DNA of 51,193 nt. It comes from Roseomonas sp. (GTDB taxonomy: Bacteria; Pseudomonadota; Alphaproteobacteria; Acetobacterales; Acetobacteraceae). The notes under the pieces were generated by a model. The model did no database searches, was not told where the DNA came from, and was given only the letters and a program-made list of their open reading frames with translations. The DNA is taken from assembly GCA_020249865.1 (NCBI GenBank), contig JADCEV010000118.1, forward strand, positions 1 to 51,193, written 5' to 3'. A program made the translations under genes and the position numbers. Shown piece after piece: positions 43,014-51,193 of this stretch (position 1 is its first letter; each line of letters opens with the position of its first letter).

Positions 43014-43939
43014 TGGCAGCGCAAATCTTCTCCGATTGGCGTTCCATCCCGAAGGAAGCGCGTGGTGCAACCGTCGCGCTTGGCAATTTCGATGGCGTGC
43101 ATCTGGGGCATGTCGCCGTGCTGAAGGCAGCGCAGGCGGCGCGGCCTGATCTGCCGCTGGCGGTGCTGACCTTCGAGCCCCATCCGCGCGAACACTTTCG
43201 CCCCGATGATCCGCCCTTTCGGCTGACGCTGCTGCCGGCCAAGGCGGCTTGCCTTGCGGAAGCCGGCGCGCGCTTTGTCTATGCGCTGCGTTTTGATGAT
43301 GATTTCGCGGCACTTTCGGCGGAAGCCTTTGTGGATCAGGTGCTGCACAAAGGACTGGGGGCGAAGCATTTGGCGAGCGGCCCTGATTTCGCCTTCGGCA
43401 ATCGGCGCGGCGGCGATGTGCGCTTTCTGGCGCGGGAGGCCGCCGCGCGCGGCATGGGGCTTTCCATTGTGCCGCCGGTGGAACAGGGGGGAGAGGCCAT
43501 TTCCTCCACCCGCATCCGCCGACTGTTACAGGATGGCTATCCGGACCGCGCGGCGGAAAAGCTGGGGCGCGCTTGGGAAATTCGCGGCACGGTGGTGCAT
43601 GGGGATAAGCTTGGGCGGGTGCTCGGCTGGCCCACGGCCAATATCTGGCTCGATCGGCATTTGGAACCGGCGCGCGGTGTCTATGCGGTCACGGTAGCGC
43701 TGCCGGGCGGCGGGACGGCGAAGGGGGTCGCCAATATCGGGCGCCGGCCGACGCTGGGCGGCGATAAGGTGACGCGGTTGGAGGTTTATATCTTCGACTT
43801 CGCGGGCGATATTTACGGCCAGGAGATTGGCGTACGGCTGGTGCAATTCCTCAGGCCCGATGCGAAGTTTGACGGGTTGGAAACGCTGAAGGTTGCGATT
43901 GAACAGGATGTGGCGAATGCCCGTGCGGCGCTGGCTTGA
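43013..43939 (+). CDS. ribF: Bifunctional riboflavin kinase/FAD synthetase
   Basis: A 308-residue enzyme making FMN and then FAD from riboflavin. The N-terminal adenylyltransferase has GNFDGVHLGH and later SSTRIRRLL. The C-terminal kinase domain has GRVLGWPTANI and a YGVAN-like segment (KGVANIGRRPT). Length matches the usual 305-315. The start overlaps the LOG gene stop by one base. It is followed by a 166-base leader region of ileS; ribF-ileS-lspA is a conserved gene order in many proteobacteria. Confidence 0.97.
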   Translation: MAAQIFSDWRSIPKEARGATVALGNFDGVHLGHVAVLKAAQAARPDLPLAVLTFEPHPREHFRPDDPPFRLTLLPAKAACLAEAGARFVYALRFDDDFAALSAEAFVDQVLHKGLGAKHLASGPDFAFGNRRGGDVRFLAREAAARGMGLSIVPPVEQGGEAISSTRIRRLLQDGYPDRAAEKLGRAWEIRGTVVHGDKLGRVLGWPTANIWLDRHLEPARGVYAVTVALPGGGTAKGVANIGRRPTLGGDKVTRLEVYIFDFAGDIYGQEIGVRLVQFLRPDAKFDGLETLKVAIEQDVANARAALA

Positions 43940-44007
43940 CCACCCGCATGGCCCGCGCCCATAAGCGCCCCCATGAAAATCGTGTTGATACCGGCGCGAA
44001 TTACCCG

Positions 44008-44031
44008 CCCGGCCTTCCGCTGAAGGCCGGG
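44008..44031. promoter_or_regulatory. Perfect 10-bp hairpin in the ribF-ileS gap
   Basis: CCCGGCCTTC (44008-44017), loop CGCT, GAAGGCCGGG (44022-44031): a perfect palindrome with a tetraloop, 69 bases after the ribF stop and 75 bases before the ileS start. No T-run follows on the plus strand, so it is not a textbook intrinsic terminator. It may be a leader structure or a Rho-associated RNA end. The rest of the gap has no recognisable element; no T-box features are apparent. Confidence 0.5.
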
Positions 44032-44105
44032 AAGCTCCAGCCCCGTATCGTTCACCTTAGCCGCCGCGCTCCGGTGGCCCCTTTCAGCCCGCAAGGCTCA
44101 AAACC

Positions 44106-46931
44106 ATGAATGACAGCCCCAAAGAGGCCCGCGATTATCGCGGCACCGTCTTCCTGCCGCAGACCGGCTTTCCCATGCGCGGCGATTTGCCCAAGCGCGA
44201 ACCGGATATGTTGGCGCGCTGGGCGCGCCTGAAACTGTGGGAAAGGCTGCGCGCTCAGTCCAAGGGGCGCGAGACATTCGTGCTGCATGATGGCCCGCCC
44301 TATGCCAATGGCAATCTGCATATCGGCCATGCGCTGAATAAGATTTTGAAGGATGTGATCAACCGCGCCGCGCAAATGGCGGGGTTTGATGCGAATTACG
44401 TCCCCGGCTGGGATTGCCACGGCCTGCCGATTGAATGGAAGGTTGAAGAAGAATACCGCAACAAGGGCCGCGACAAGGATGCGGTGCCGGTGTTGGATTT
44501 CCGCGCCGAATGCCGCGCCTATGCCGAACATTGGCTTGAAGTGCAGCGGGAGGAATTCATCCGTCTTGGTGTCGCCGGTGATTGGGCGGATCGCTATGCG
44601 ACGATGGATTTTGCCTCGGAAGCCGCGATTGCCGCTGAGATCGGCAAGTTTCTGATGAATGGCTCACTCTATCGCGGGCTGCGCCCCGTGATGTGGAGCC
44701 CGGTTGAGAAAACCGCGCTGGCGGAAGCGGAGATTGAATATCACGACCACATCAGCCCGACACTGCATGCGAAATTCCGCATCCTGAAAGCGAATGCCGC
44801 TGATCTGGTGGGCGCGGATGTGGTGATCTGGACCACGACACCCTGGACCATGCCGGGCAATCGTGCGGTCGCTTATGGGGCGGAAATTGATTATGCGCTG
44901 GTGCATGTCGAAGGCTTGGCTGAGAAATCCTATCTGAAGGTGGGCGACCGGCTGCTGGTGGCGCTGCCCTTGCTGCCGCAGTTTGAAAAGGATGCCGGGG
45001 TCGGCACGCATAGCATCAAGCGCGTGATCAAGGGCGCGGAACTTGCCGGCGCGATTGCTGCTCATCCGCTGCGCGGGCATGGCTATGATTTCGATGTACC
45101 GCTACTGCCCGGTGATTTCGTCACCACCGAAGCCGGCACGGGCTTTGTGCATATCGCGCCTGGCCATGGTGAGGATGACTTCAATCTGGGCCGCGCACAT
45201 AACCTGCCGATCCCGGAAACCGTGAATGATGACGGCACCTTCACCCATCACGCGCCGGGGTTTGAGGGCTTGCATGTCTTCAAGGCGCATACGGCGGTTT
45301 ATGCGGCGATGGAGGCAGCGGGGACCCTCGCTGCCACGGGCAAGCTGAGCCATAGCTATCCGCATAGCTGGCGGTCCAAGAAGCCAGTGATTTTCCGCGC
45401 GACCCCGCAATGGTTCATCGCGATGGATGATGCCAATGCGATCCGCGCCAAATCACTGGACGCGATTGCCAAGACGCATTTCGTGCCGGATGCGGGACGA
45501 AACCGCATCGGTTCCATGGTGGCGGCGCGGCCGGATTGGTGCATCAGCCGCCAGCGCGCCTGGGGCGTGCCGATCCCGGTATTCGTGGATCGCCGCACGG
45601 GCGAGCCCTTGCGTGATCCCGCGATCATGGATCGCATTGTGGCGGCCTTCACCGCGGAAGGGGCGGATGCCTGGTATAAGCCTGGTGCCGCGGCGCGCTT
45701 CCTGGGTGAAGGGCGTGATCCGGCTGCGTATGAGCAGGTGATGGATATTGTGGATGTCTGGTTTGAATCGGGCTCCACCCATGCCTTTGTGTTGCCGCCG
45801 CGCGGCCTGCCTTTCCCGGCTGATCTTTATCTGGAAGGCTCAGACCAGCATCGTGGCTGGTTCCATTCCTCGCTGCTGGAATCGGTTGGCACCAATGGTG
45901 TCGCGCCCTTCAAGGCCGTGCTGACGCATGGTTTTGTGCTGGATGAGCAGGGGCGGAAAATGTCCAAATCCATGGGCAATGTGACCGCGCCGCAGGATGT
46001 GATGAAGCAATATGGCGCGGATATTCTGCGCCTGTGGGTGATGAATTCCGATACCGCGCTTGACCTGCGCATTGGCCCCGAAATCCTGAAGCAGCAGGCG
46101 GAGCTGTATCGGCGCATCAGGAATACGCTGCGCTGGCTGCTCGGCAATATGGATGGTTTCTCGGAAGATGAGATCGTTCCTTACGGTGAATTGCCGGAGT
46201 TGGAGCGCTGGTTGCTGCATCGGCTGACGGAATTGGATGCGAAGATCAGGCGTGCGGTGGAAACCCATGACTGGACCGGGGTTTATCCGGAAATCCATCA
46301 ATTCTGCGCGACTGATCTCTCAGCCTTTTACTTCGATATCCGCAAGGACAGCCTCTATTGCGATGCGCCGGATGCGCTGCGCCGGCGTGCCGCGCGGACC
46401 GTACTCGATATCCTCCATCGCTGTCTTTGTGCCTGGTTTGCGCCAGTCTTGGTGTTCACGGCTGAGGAAGCCTGGTTGGCGCGTTTCCCGGATGAGGAGG
46501 GGAGTGTGCATTTGCTCGACTTCCCCTTTGTGCCGGAGGGGTGGAAGGATCAGGCGCTGGCCGCGAAATGGGCGCGCTTGCGGGAATTGCGCCGCGCCGT
46601 GACGGGTGCGTTGGAGCGTGCGCGTGTGGCGCAGGAGATTGGTTCATCCTTGCAGGCCTCGCCTGTCTTGCACGTGGCGCCTCAGGATGCCGCGCTGTTG
46701 ACGCCTGAGTTATGGGCAGAGCTTTGCATCACCTCGGGCTTCGCGCTTTCGTCCGATGTGGCGCCCGAGGGTGCCTTTGTGGCTGATGGTGTTGCCGATG
46801 CTGCTGCGGTGTTCCGCGCTGCCCCTGGTGTGAAGTGTGACCGCTGCTGGCGCGTCCTGCCCGAAGTCGGTGAATGTAGTGCCCACCCCACGCTTTGCCG
46901 CCGCTGCGACGCAGTGGTCGAGGCGCTTTAA
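44106..46931 (+). CDS. ileS: Isoleucyl-tRNA synthetase
   Basis: A 941-residue class I synthetase that charges tRNA-Ile, close to the 938 of E. coli. Class motifs are HIGH at residues 72-75 (NGNLHIGHALNKILKD) and KMSKS at 618-622. The editing domain lies between them and includes WTTTPWTMPGNRAV. The C-terminal zinc finger keeps CDRC (C911, C914) and LCRRC (C931, C934). Everything needed is present. The stop overlaps the lspA start by one base (TAATG). Confidence 0.98.
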   Translation: MNDSPKEARDYRGTVFLPQTGFPMRGDLPKREPDMLARWARLKLWERLRAQSKGRETFVLHDGPPYANGNLHIGHALNKILKDVINRAAQMAGFDANYVPGWDCHGLPIEWKVEEEYRNKGRDKDAVPVLDFRAECRAYAEHWLEVQREEFIRLGVAGDWADRYATMDFASEAAIAAEIGKFLMNGSLYRGLRPVMWSPVEKTALAEAEIEYHDHISPTLHAKFRILKANAADLVGADVVIWTTTPWTMPGNRAVAYGAEIDYALVHVEGLAEKSYLKVGDRLLVALPLLPQFEKDAGVGTHSIKRVIKGAELAGAIAAHPLRGHGYDFDVPLLPGDFVTTEAGTGFVHIAPGHGEDDFNLGRAHNLPIPETVNDDGTFTHHAPGFEGLHVFKAHTAVYAAMEAAGTLAATGKLSHSYPHSWRSKKPVIFRATPQWFIAMDDANAIRAKSLDAIAKTHFVPDAGRNRIGSMVAARPDWCISRQRAWGVPIPVFVDRRTGEPLRDPAIMDRIVAAFTAEGADAWYKPGAAARFLGEGRDPAAYEQVMDIVDVWFESGSTHAFVLPPRGLPFPADLYLEGSDQHRGWFHSSLLESVGTNGVAPFKAVLTHGFVLDEQGRKMSKSMGNVTAPQDVMKQYGADILRLWVMNSDTALDLRIGPEILKQQAELYRRIRNTLRWLLGNMDGFSEDEIVPYGELPELERWLLHRLTELDAKIRRAVETHDWTGVYPEIHQFCATDLSAFYFDIRKDSLYCDAPDALRRRAARTVLDILHRCLCAWFAPVLVFTAEEAWLARFPDEEGSVHLLDFPFVPEGWKDQALAAKWARLRELRRAVTGALERARVAQEIGSSLQASPVLHVAPQDAALLTPELWAELCITSGFALSSDVAPEGAFVADGVADAAAVFRAAPGVKCDRCWRVLPEVGECSAHPTLCRRCDAVVEAL

Positions 46932-47488
46932 TGAAGGCGGGGTCCGGGGAGACACTGTCTCCCCGGCGGGGGTCTGGGGGCAGCGCCCCCGGTCTTTTCC
47001 GCCTTGGTTTATTGTTTGCGGGGCTTATTTTCGTTTTCGACCAATTGTCGAAGTGGTGGGTGTTGGATGTAGTGCTGTTACCAGAGCGCCAGAACATCCC
47101 CTTGTTTTCGGCTGGCCCTTTCGGCCTTGATCTGACCATGGTCTGGAATCGGGGTGTCACTTTCGGCCTGTTTTCCGGCGATGGCCCTTGGAATCATTTG
47201 ATTTTGGCCGGGCTTGCGGTCGCGATTGCGGTGTTTCTGCTGCGTTGGCTGGCGCGGGCGGAGGGGCGGTTGGTGGCTTTGGCGCTGGGTGCCGTGATTG
47301 GCGGTGCCTTTGGCAATGTTGTGGATCGCGTGCGTTTTGGGGCGGTGGTTGATTTCGTGGATACCTATGCCTGGGGCTGGCATTGGTATGTGTTCAATGT
47401 GGCGGATGCCGCGATTGTTTGTGGGGTTGGGGTGCTTTTGTTGGATGCCTTGTTGCCGCCACGCCGAACGCCTAAAGATAGCGCATGA
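46931..47488 (+). CDS. lspA: Signal peptidase II (lipoprotein signal peptidase)
   Basis: A 185-residue inner-membrane aspartyl protease that cleaves lipoprotein signal peptides. Four hydrophobic segments are visible, the first with FDQLSKWWV, then MVWNRGVTFGLFSG, GGAFGNVVDRVRFGAVVDFVD with the first catalytic Asp, and FNVADAAIVCGV with the second. The N-terminus is odd: about 22 residues before the first span (beginning MKAGSGETLSPRRGSGGSAPG) are encoded by two adjacent GC palindromes. No alternative start follows before the first span. The start overlaps the ileS stop and the stop overlaps the next gene start (ATGA). Confidence 0.93.
   Translation: MKAGSGETLSPRRGSGGSAPGLFRLGLLFAGLIFVFDQLSKWWVLDVVLLPERQNIPLFSAGPFGLDLTMVWNRGVTFGLFSGDGPWNHLILAGLAVAIAVFLLRWLARAEGRLVALALGAVIGGAFGNVVDRVRFGAVVDFVDTYAWGWHWYVFNVADAAIVCGVGVLLLDALLPPRRTPKDSA
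46944..46990. repeat. Pair of GC-rich palindromes (REP-like) inside the lspA 5' end
   Basis: CCGGGGAGACA (46944-46954) and TGTCTCCCCGG (46956-46966) form an 11-bp perfect inverted repeat around a single C. GGGGGC (46976-46981) and GCCCCC (46985-46990) form a second stem around AGC. I recall similar palindromic sequences as dispersed repeats in alphaproteobacterial genomes, but no second copy was noticed in this window. Here the element lies in the reading frame of lspA. Confidence 0.6.
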
Positions 47489-48060
47489 CTCGGCGTCTCA
47501 AGACCTTTTTGCCTGCTTTTTCGCTGCTGCTGCTGGTCGGCTGCGGGGAGAATACCGCGCGTTCGCTTGGCTTTATTCGTGATGCGCCAGATGAATTCCG
47601 CGTGACCACAAGGGCGCCGCTTTCCATGCCGCCGGATATGGCGGGGGGATTGCCGCCGCCGCGCCCTGGCGCGGTGCGCCCGATGGAGCGTAGCGCGCGT
47701 GAGGAGGCGGAGGCGGTGTTGGTACCATCCCTGGCGCTCAGGGACCCGCGCCAGCAGCCGCGTGCGGCTGGGGGCAGTGTGGGTGAGATTGCCTTGTTGC
47801 AGTCGGCTGGCCCGGCCCCTTCGCGCGATATTCGTCGCCAGGTGGATGAGGAAAGCCAAAGGCTTGACCGGCCACCGCGCGATTTGGCGGATCGCTTGAT
47901 TTTCTGGCGTGATCCGCCGCCGCCTGGGATCGCGGTTGATCCGGCGCGTGAGCGTGAGCGCATTCGTGAAAATGCCGCGCTTGGGATTGAGGGTACTGCC
48001 GGGGATACGCCTATCCAGCAGCCGCGAGAGCAGAGCATTTGGAGAAGGCTTGGCTTCTGA
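47485..48060 (+). CDS. DUF3035-family lipoprotein
   Basis: A 191-residue lipoprotein with leader and lipobox LLLLVGC (lipidated Cys20). The mature part starts with the DUF3035 pattern, SLGFIRDAPDEFRVTTRAPLSMPP, and continues with RPPRDLADRLIFWRDPPPPG. In alphaproteobacteria this family follows lspA; a role in outer-membrane biogenesis has been suggested because of such context. The N-terminal half is Pro/Arg-rich and probably extended. The start overlaps the lspA stop by 4 bases (ATGA), so it is translated together with the enzyme that matures it. Confidence 0.88.
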   Translation: MTRRLKTFLPAFSLLLLVGCGENTARSLGFIRDAPDEFRVTTRAPLSMPPDMAGGLPPPRPGAVRPMERSAREEAEAVLVPSLALRDPRQQPRAAGGSVGEIALLQSAGPAPSRDIRRQVDEESQRLDRPPRDLADRLIFWRDPPPPGIAVDPARERERIRENAALGIEGTAGDTPIQQPREQSIWRRLGF

Positions 48061-48108
48061 AGCTAGCCTGATCTGGATTACGACCCGTCTGATACCATTT
48101 CTGGGGGC

Positions 48109-49470
48109 ATGATGCGCTTGACCCGACGCCAGACCCTTGCCTCTGCCGCTGCGCTTTGCGCTGCAGGCCCTGCCCTTGCGCAGAATGCCGCGCCGCCGCC
48201 GCAAAGGCCGTTATTTGGCGCGCAGCATTGGCGGTTGGCCAATGGGCTGGAAGTTGCCTTTATTCCCTTCAGCCGCGCGCCGGTGGTCACGCAATATCTG
48301 TTCTTCGCCGCAGGCGGGGCGGAAGACCCGGCGGGGCGTTCGGGTGTGGCGCATTTCCTGGAACATATGATGTTCAAGGGCAGCCCGAAGGTGGGGGTTG
48401 GCGATTTCTCGCGCCTCGTGGCGCGGGAAGGCGGCAATGACAATGCCTTCACGTCGCGCGATGTGACTGCCTATCACCAGGCGGTGGAGGCTTCCCGCCT
48501 TGGCATGATCCTGGAGATGGAGGCGGACCGCATGGCGGCCGCGCTGATCCCGCAGGAATTCCTGGAAAGTGAGCGCGGCGTGGTGCTGGAAGAACGCCAG
48601 CAAAGGACGGATTCCAACCCGAGGGCGCGGTTCCGGGAAGCATTTACGGCCGCCCTTTGGGGCCGCCAGCATTGGGCAGGCCGGCCGATCATCGGCTGGG
48701 AGGATGAAATCCGCGCCATTACGCGCGATGATCTGGCGGGGTTCCATGCGCGCTTCTATGCGCCCGCCAATGCGACCTTGGTGATCAGCGGTGCGGTGCC
48801 TGAAGATGAAGTGCGTCGGCTGGTGGATCAGCATTACGGCGGTATCCCGGCGCGGCAGGCAGCGCGGCGGGATCGGGCACCGGCGCCAGTGCAGGCGGCG
48901 GAGCCTCGGCTGATCCGGCGTGATCCGATGACGCGCGATGCGCTGTTCCTGAAGGCCTGGATGGCGCCATCGCTGACGGCTGGCGAAAGCGCGCATGCGC
49001 TGCCGCTGGAGGTGCTTTCGCATCTGCTGGGCGGTGGCCAGGGCAGCCGGCTGCATAAGGCGCTGGTGGAAAGCGGCCTCGCGGTCTCGGCTGGCACGGG
49101 ATATGATGGCGATGCGGCGGGGATGACGGAGTTTTATCTTTCCGCCATGCCGCGACCGGGAGTGACGCCGGAACGGCTGGAAGAGGCCGCGAATAACGTT
49201 ATCGAGACCCTTGTTCAGCAAGGCCCGACGGAAGCGGAGGTGGCGCGGTCCATCCGGCAGCTTACCGCAGGCGCCATGCTGGCACTTGATGGCTTTGGCG
49301 CCGGGCCGCGCATGGTGGGCGGGACGCTCTCGATAGGCTTGCCGCTGGATGCGGTGGAATTCTGGCCGGCGCGTATCAGTGCCGTGACGCGGGATCAGGT
49401 GGAAGCCGCGGCGCGGGCGGTTTTGCCGAGCGCCCCCAATACCGCCGCCTGGCTGCTGCCCGGCGCATGA
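48109..49470 (+). CDS. M16-family zinc peptidase, catalytic subunit
   Basis: A 453-residue secreted peptidase of the pitrilysin/processing-peptidase type. The leader (LTRRQTLASAAALCAAGPALAQ) suggests export, with a twin Arg that could be Tat. The inverted zinc motif HFLEH is at 82-86, and the distal glutamate falls at 161-162 (VVLEE), 75-76 residues after, as in the family. It presumably degrades peptides in the periplasm, working with the second M16 protein encoded next to it. ATG at 48109 or 48112; GGGGGC just upstream is closer to ideal spacing for 48112. Confidence 0.95.
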   Translation: MMRLTRRQTLASAAALCAAGPALAQNAAPPPQRPLFGAQHWRLANGLEVAFIPFSRAPVVTQYLFFAAGGAEDPAGRSGVAHFLEHMMFKGSPKVGVGDFSRLVAREGGNDNAFTSRDVTAYHQAVEASRLGMILEMEADRMAAALIPQEFLESERGVVLEERQQRTDSNPRARFREAFTAALWGRQHWAGRPIIGWEDEIRAITRDDLAGFHARFYAPANATLVISGAVPEDEVRRLVDQHYGGIPARQAARRDRAPAPVQAAEPRLIRRDPMTRDALFLKAWMAPSLTAGESAHALPLEVLSHLLGGGQGSRLHKALVESGLAVSAGTGYDGDAAGMTEFYLSAMPRPGVTPERLEEAANNVIETLVQQGPTEAEVARSIRQLTAGAMLALDGFGAGPRMVGGTLSIGLPLDAVEFWPARISAVTRDQVEAAARAVLPSAPNTAAWLLPGA

Positions 49471-50720
49471 GCACGCCATTTCGCCTGCCCATTCAGCGCG
49501 TGTTGGCGCATGGGCTGACCGCCTGGCTGGTGGAGGATCATTCCGTGCCGGTGGTCTCGCTCTCCTGGTCCTGGCCCGGTGGGGCAGCCTTTGATGCGCC
49601 GGGGCGGGAAGGGACCGCGAGCCTTGCGGCGGCGCTGCTGACGGAAGGGGCCGGGGATATGCCGGCAGCGGCCTTCACCGATGCTTTGCGCGATGCCGGG
49701 ATTGGGCTTTCCTTTGGCGCGGGGCGGGATGATGTGGATGGCGGGTTTCGCTGCCTGATTGATGCCTTGCCGGAAGCTGAGCGCCTGGCGCGGCTGGCGA
49801 TGACAGCGCCAAGGCTGGATCAGGCCGCGATTGAACGGCTGCGGGCGCGGGCCATTGCCGGGGCGCGCCAATCGCTGGAAACGCCGCGCGGCCAGGCAGG
49901 GCGGGCCTTTTGGGCCGCAGCCTTCCCGACACATCCGGCGGGGCGGCCTTCGGGCGGCACGGCGGAGAGCCTCGCGGCCATCACCCTTGATGATTTGCGC
50001 GGCCAATTGGGCCGCCAATTGCGGCGCGAAGGGCTCACCATCGCCGCGGCTGGCGCCATTCGCCCGGATGATCTGGCTGCATTGCTCGGGCGGCTTTTCG
50101 CGGGGCTGCCGGCCGGCGCGCCGGAGACACCTGCCTCATTGCCCGGCTTTACAAGCTTCGGCCAGCGCGTGGTTGGCATGGATAGCCCGCAATCCCAGGC
50201 GATTTTCGGGCATGAGGGGATTGGCGCGCGCGATCCGCAATTCGAAGCTGCGCAAATCGTCATGCGTATTTTTGGTGGCGGCGGGTTTTCCTCACGGCTT
50301 ACCGAATCGGTGCGCGTCAAGCGCGGGCTGACCTATGGGATTGGCGTTGGGCTGGATACCGGTTTTGGCGGCGGCGTGCTGGTGGGCAGTGTCGCGAGCG
50401 ATAATGGCAGAATCGCCGAGGCGCTGGCCGTGACGCGCGATGAATGGGCGCGCATGGCGGCTGATGGGCCAACCGAGGCGGAGATGGCGGAAGCGGTTGC
50501 GTTCCTGACGGGTTCACTCGCGCTGCAATTCACCGATAGCCGACGCATTGCGAATACGCTGATGGCGCTGCAGCGCAATGGGCGGCCGCTTGATTGGCTG
50601 GATGGCAGATCGGAAAGATTGCGCGCGATCAGCCGCGATGATGCGGCGCGCATGGCGCGTCGGCTATTGAAGCCTGAGGCGTTTTCAGTGGTGGTCGCAG
50701 GGCGGCCGGTGGGGCTATAG
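49467..50720 (+). CDS. M16-family peptidase homologue, non-catalytic partner
   Basis: A 417-residue M16 paralogue. At the position of the zinc motif it reads ASLAAALL: the two His and the Glu of HxxEH are replaced by S52, A56 and A55. The fold is otherwise retained, including GGFSSRLTESVRVKRGLTYGIGVG, the conserved C-terminal-domain block with Arg and Tyr. Such proteins pair with an active M16 subunit to form the chamber, as in bacterial heterodimeric M16B enzymes. The start overlaps the stop of the active subunit by 4 bases (ATGA), so equal amounts are made. No clear signal peptide is seen, which is odd given the exported partner. Confidence 0.92.
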   Translation: MSTPFRLPIQRVLAHGLTAWLVEDHSVPVVSLSWSWPGGAAFDAPGREGTASLAAALLTEGAGDMPAAAFTDALRDAGIGLSFGAGRDDVDGGFRCLIDALPEAERLARLAMTAPRLDQAAIERLRARAIAGARQSLETPRGQAGRAFWAAAFPTHPAGRPSGGTAESLAAITLDDLRGQLGRQLRREGLTIAAAGAIRPDDLAALLGRLFAGLPAGAPETPASLPGFTSFGQRVVGMDSPQSQAIFGHEGIGARDPQFEAAQIVMRIFGGGGFSSRLTESVRVKRGLTYGIGVGLDTGFGGGVLVGSVASDNGRIAEALAVTRDEWARMAADGPTEAEMAEAVAFLTGSLALQFTDSRRIANTLMALQRNGRPLDWLDGRSERLRAISRDDAARMARRLLKPEAFSVVVAGRPVGL

Positions 50721-50799
50721 GCGCTTAGTGCTACCGGGCTTGCGCCCAACGCCGGCTTTGCGCAGGCTGCGATCCTCTTGCAGGATTCCACGCAGCACC

Positions 50800-51193
50800 A
50801 TGCCCGATATTTCGGAACAAACCCTGATCCCCGCGCCGCTTGGCGTGGTTTGGCCCTTGCTGAGCGACCCGGCCGAGGTCGCGGCCTGTATCCCTGGCGC
50901 GCAATTGGCGCCCTCCACGGGTGATGGCCTCTGGCGCGGTTCCATCAAGGTGAAATTCGGCCCCACCACAGCAGCCTTTCGTGGTGAGGCGAAGCTTGAA
51001 TATGACCATGATGCACATCGCTGCCGCATTGAAGGGCGCGGGATTGACCAGCGCGGCGCATCGCGCGCGCTGGCGAATGGTGATGTGCTGGCGGTGGCCG
51101 AAGGTGACGCAACGCGACTGACCGTGAATGGCAGCTTCACCGTGACCGGCCCTTTGGAGACCTTCGCCAATGCCGGCGGCGTGCATGTTGCGC
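50800..51193 (+). CDS. CoxG-like SRPBCC-domain protein (3' partial)
   Basis: An open frame from ATG at 50800 runs off the window; about 131 residues are visible. LSDPAEVAACIPGA in the first 35 residues and GSIKVKFGPTTAAFRGEAKL match the carbon monoxide dehydrogenase subunit G (CoxG) pattern, a START-like lipid- or protein-binding domain that in Oligotropha CoxG tethers the enzyme to the membrane. Many homologues accompany other molybdenum hydroxylases, so CO oxidation is not implied. The frame follows the M16 pair by 79 bases and may begin a new unit. Confidence 0.85.
   Translation, partial: MPDISEQTLIPAPLGVVWPLLSDPAEVAACIPGAQLAPSTGDGLWRGSIKVKFGPTTAAFRGEAKLEYDHDAHRCRIEGRGIDQRGASRALANGDVLAVAEGDATRLTVNGSFTVTGPLETFANAGGVHVA

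Noticed and set aside
43940-44105. T-box or other tRNA-sensing leader before ileS
   Set aside because: Apart from one hairpin there is no T-box-like consensus, specifier loop or terminator/antiterminator pair, and T-boxes are not expected in this group.
1-51193. CRISPR arrays, rRNA, tRNA genes and insertion sequences
   Set aside because: No regularly spaced repeats, no cloverleaf or rRNA-like segments and no transposase-like reading frame were recognised anywhere in the window.

Overview
The window is high-G+C bacterial DNA with dense, short-spaced genes. It most resembles an alphaproteobacterium of the Acetobacteraceae (Roseomonas-like). The pointers are leuS-lptE-holA in a row, lspA followed by a DUF3035 lipoprotein and a pair of M16 peptidases, three orphan Bug-type (TctC) solute receptors, and an SsuA/TauA-type ABC importer. 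The family-level placement is inference from gene content; no rRNA, tRNA or CRISPR array was seen.

Layout. 1-3053: the end of an ABC importer operon (receptor, ATPase, permease) followed by an Asp/Glu-racemase-fold enzyme whose two active-site positions look like arylmalonate decarboxylase. 3067-14279 (minus): a compact nine-gene exopolysaccharide/capsule operon. In transcription order it encodes a heparinase-fold lyase, a Wzz-like protein, an O-antigen ligase/polymerase, an initiating sugar-phosphate transferase, a DegT aminotransferase, a GT4, a UDP-GlcNAc 2-epimerase, a second GT4 and a CapD/FlaA1-type dehydratase. A divergent 879-residue SLBB export protein starts at 14367. No flippase or tyrosine kinase is visible. 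17131-23137: two convergent Bug receptors, an MFS exporter, an aminotransferase and a lipoprotein with a gamma-glutamyltransferase fold whose nucleophile position is not Thr. 23301-28762: a DsbA-like protein, a tandem CDGSH protein, an M81 (MlrC-like) peptidase, a succinylglutamate desuccinylase-like hydrolase, an FAH-family enzyme and a NodB-type deacetylase. 28744-30421 (minus): a possible 22-residue membrane microprotein, a lipoprotein and a PglD/NeuD-like acyltransferase, translationally coupled. 30538-34698: leuS, lptE, holA. 34695-38546 (minus): a RuBisCO-like protein coupled to a cupin, a 1-Cys peroxiredoxin, another cupin and a Bug receptor. 38737-41592: a single-chain MmeI-like (type IIL) restriction-modification enzyme preceded by an AT-rich stretch. 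41593-41983: a 391-base gap with a minus-strand terminator. 41984-50720: a MaoC hydratase, a LOG protein, ribF, ileS, lspA, a DUF3035 lipoprotein and an M16 peptidase pair. 50800-end: a partial CoxG-like gene.

How the parts fit. CapD-type dehydratase, DegT aminotransferase and PglC-like phosphoglycosyl transferase together suggest a 4-amino-4,6-dideoxy-sugar such as a bacillosamine derivative as the first sugar of the polymer. The acetyltransferase such a pathway needs is absent from the operon, but a PglD-like one lies at 28744-29385. The RuBisCO-like protein/cupin pair resembles the arrangement used in the methylthioadenosine-isoprenoid shunt. The strongest items for follow-up are that pair, the degenerate gamma-glutamyltransferase lipoprotein, the arylmalonate-decarboxylase-like active site, the multi-SLBB exporter, the palindromic element read through as the LspA N-terminus, and the orphan minus-strand terminator near 41770.
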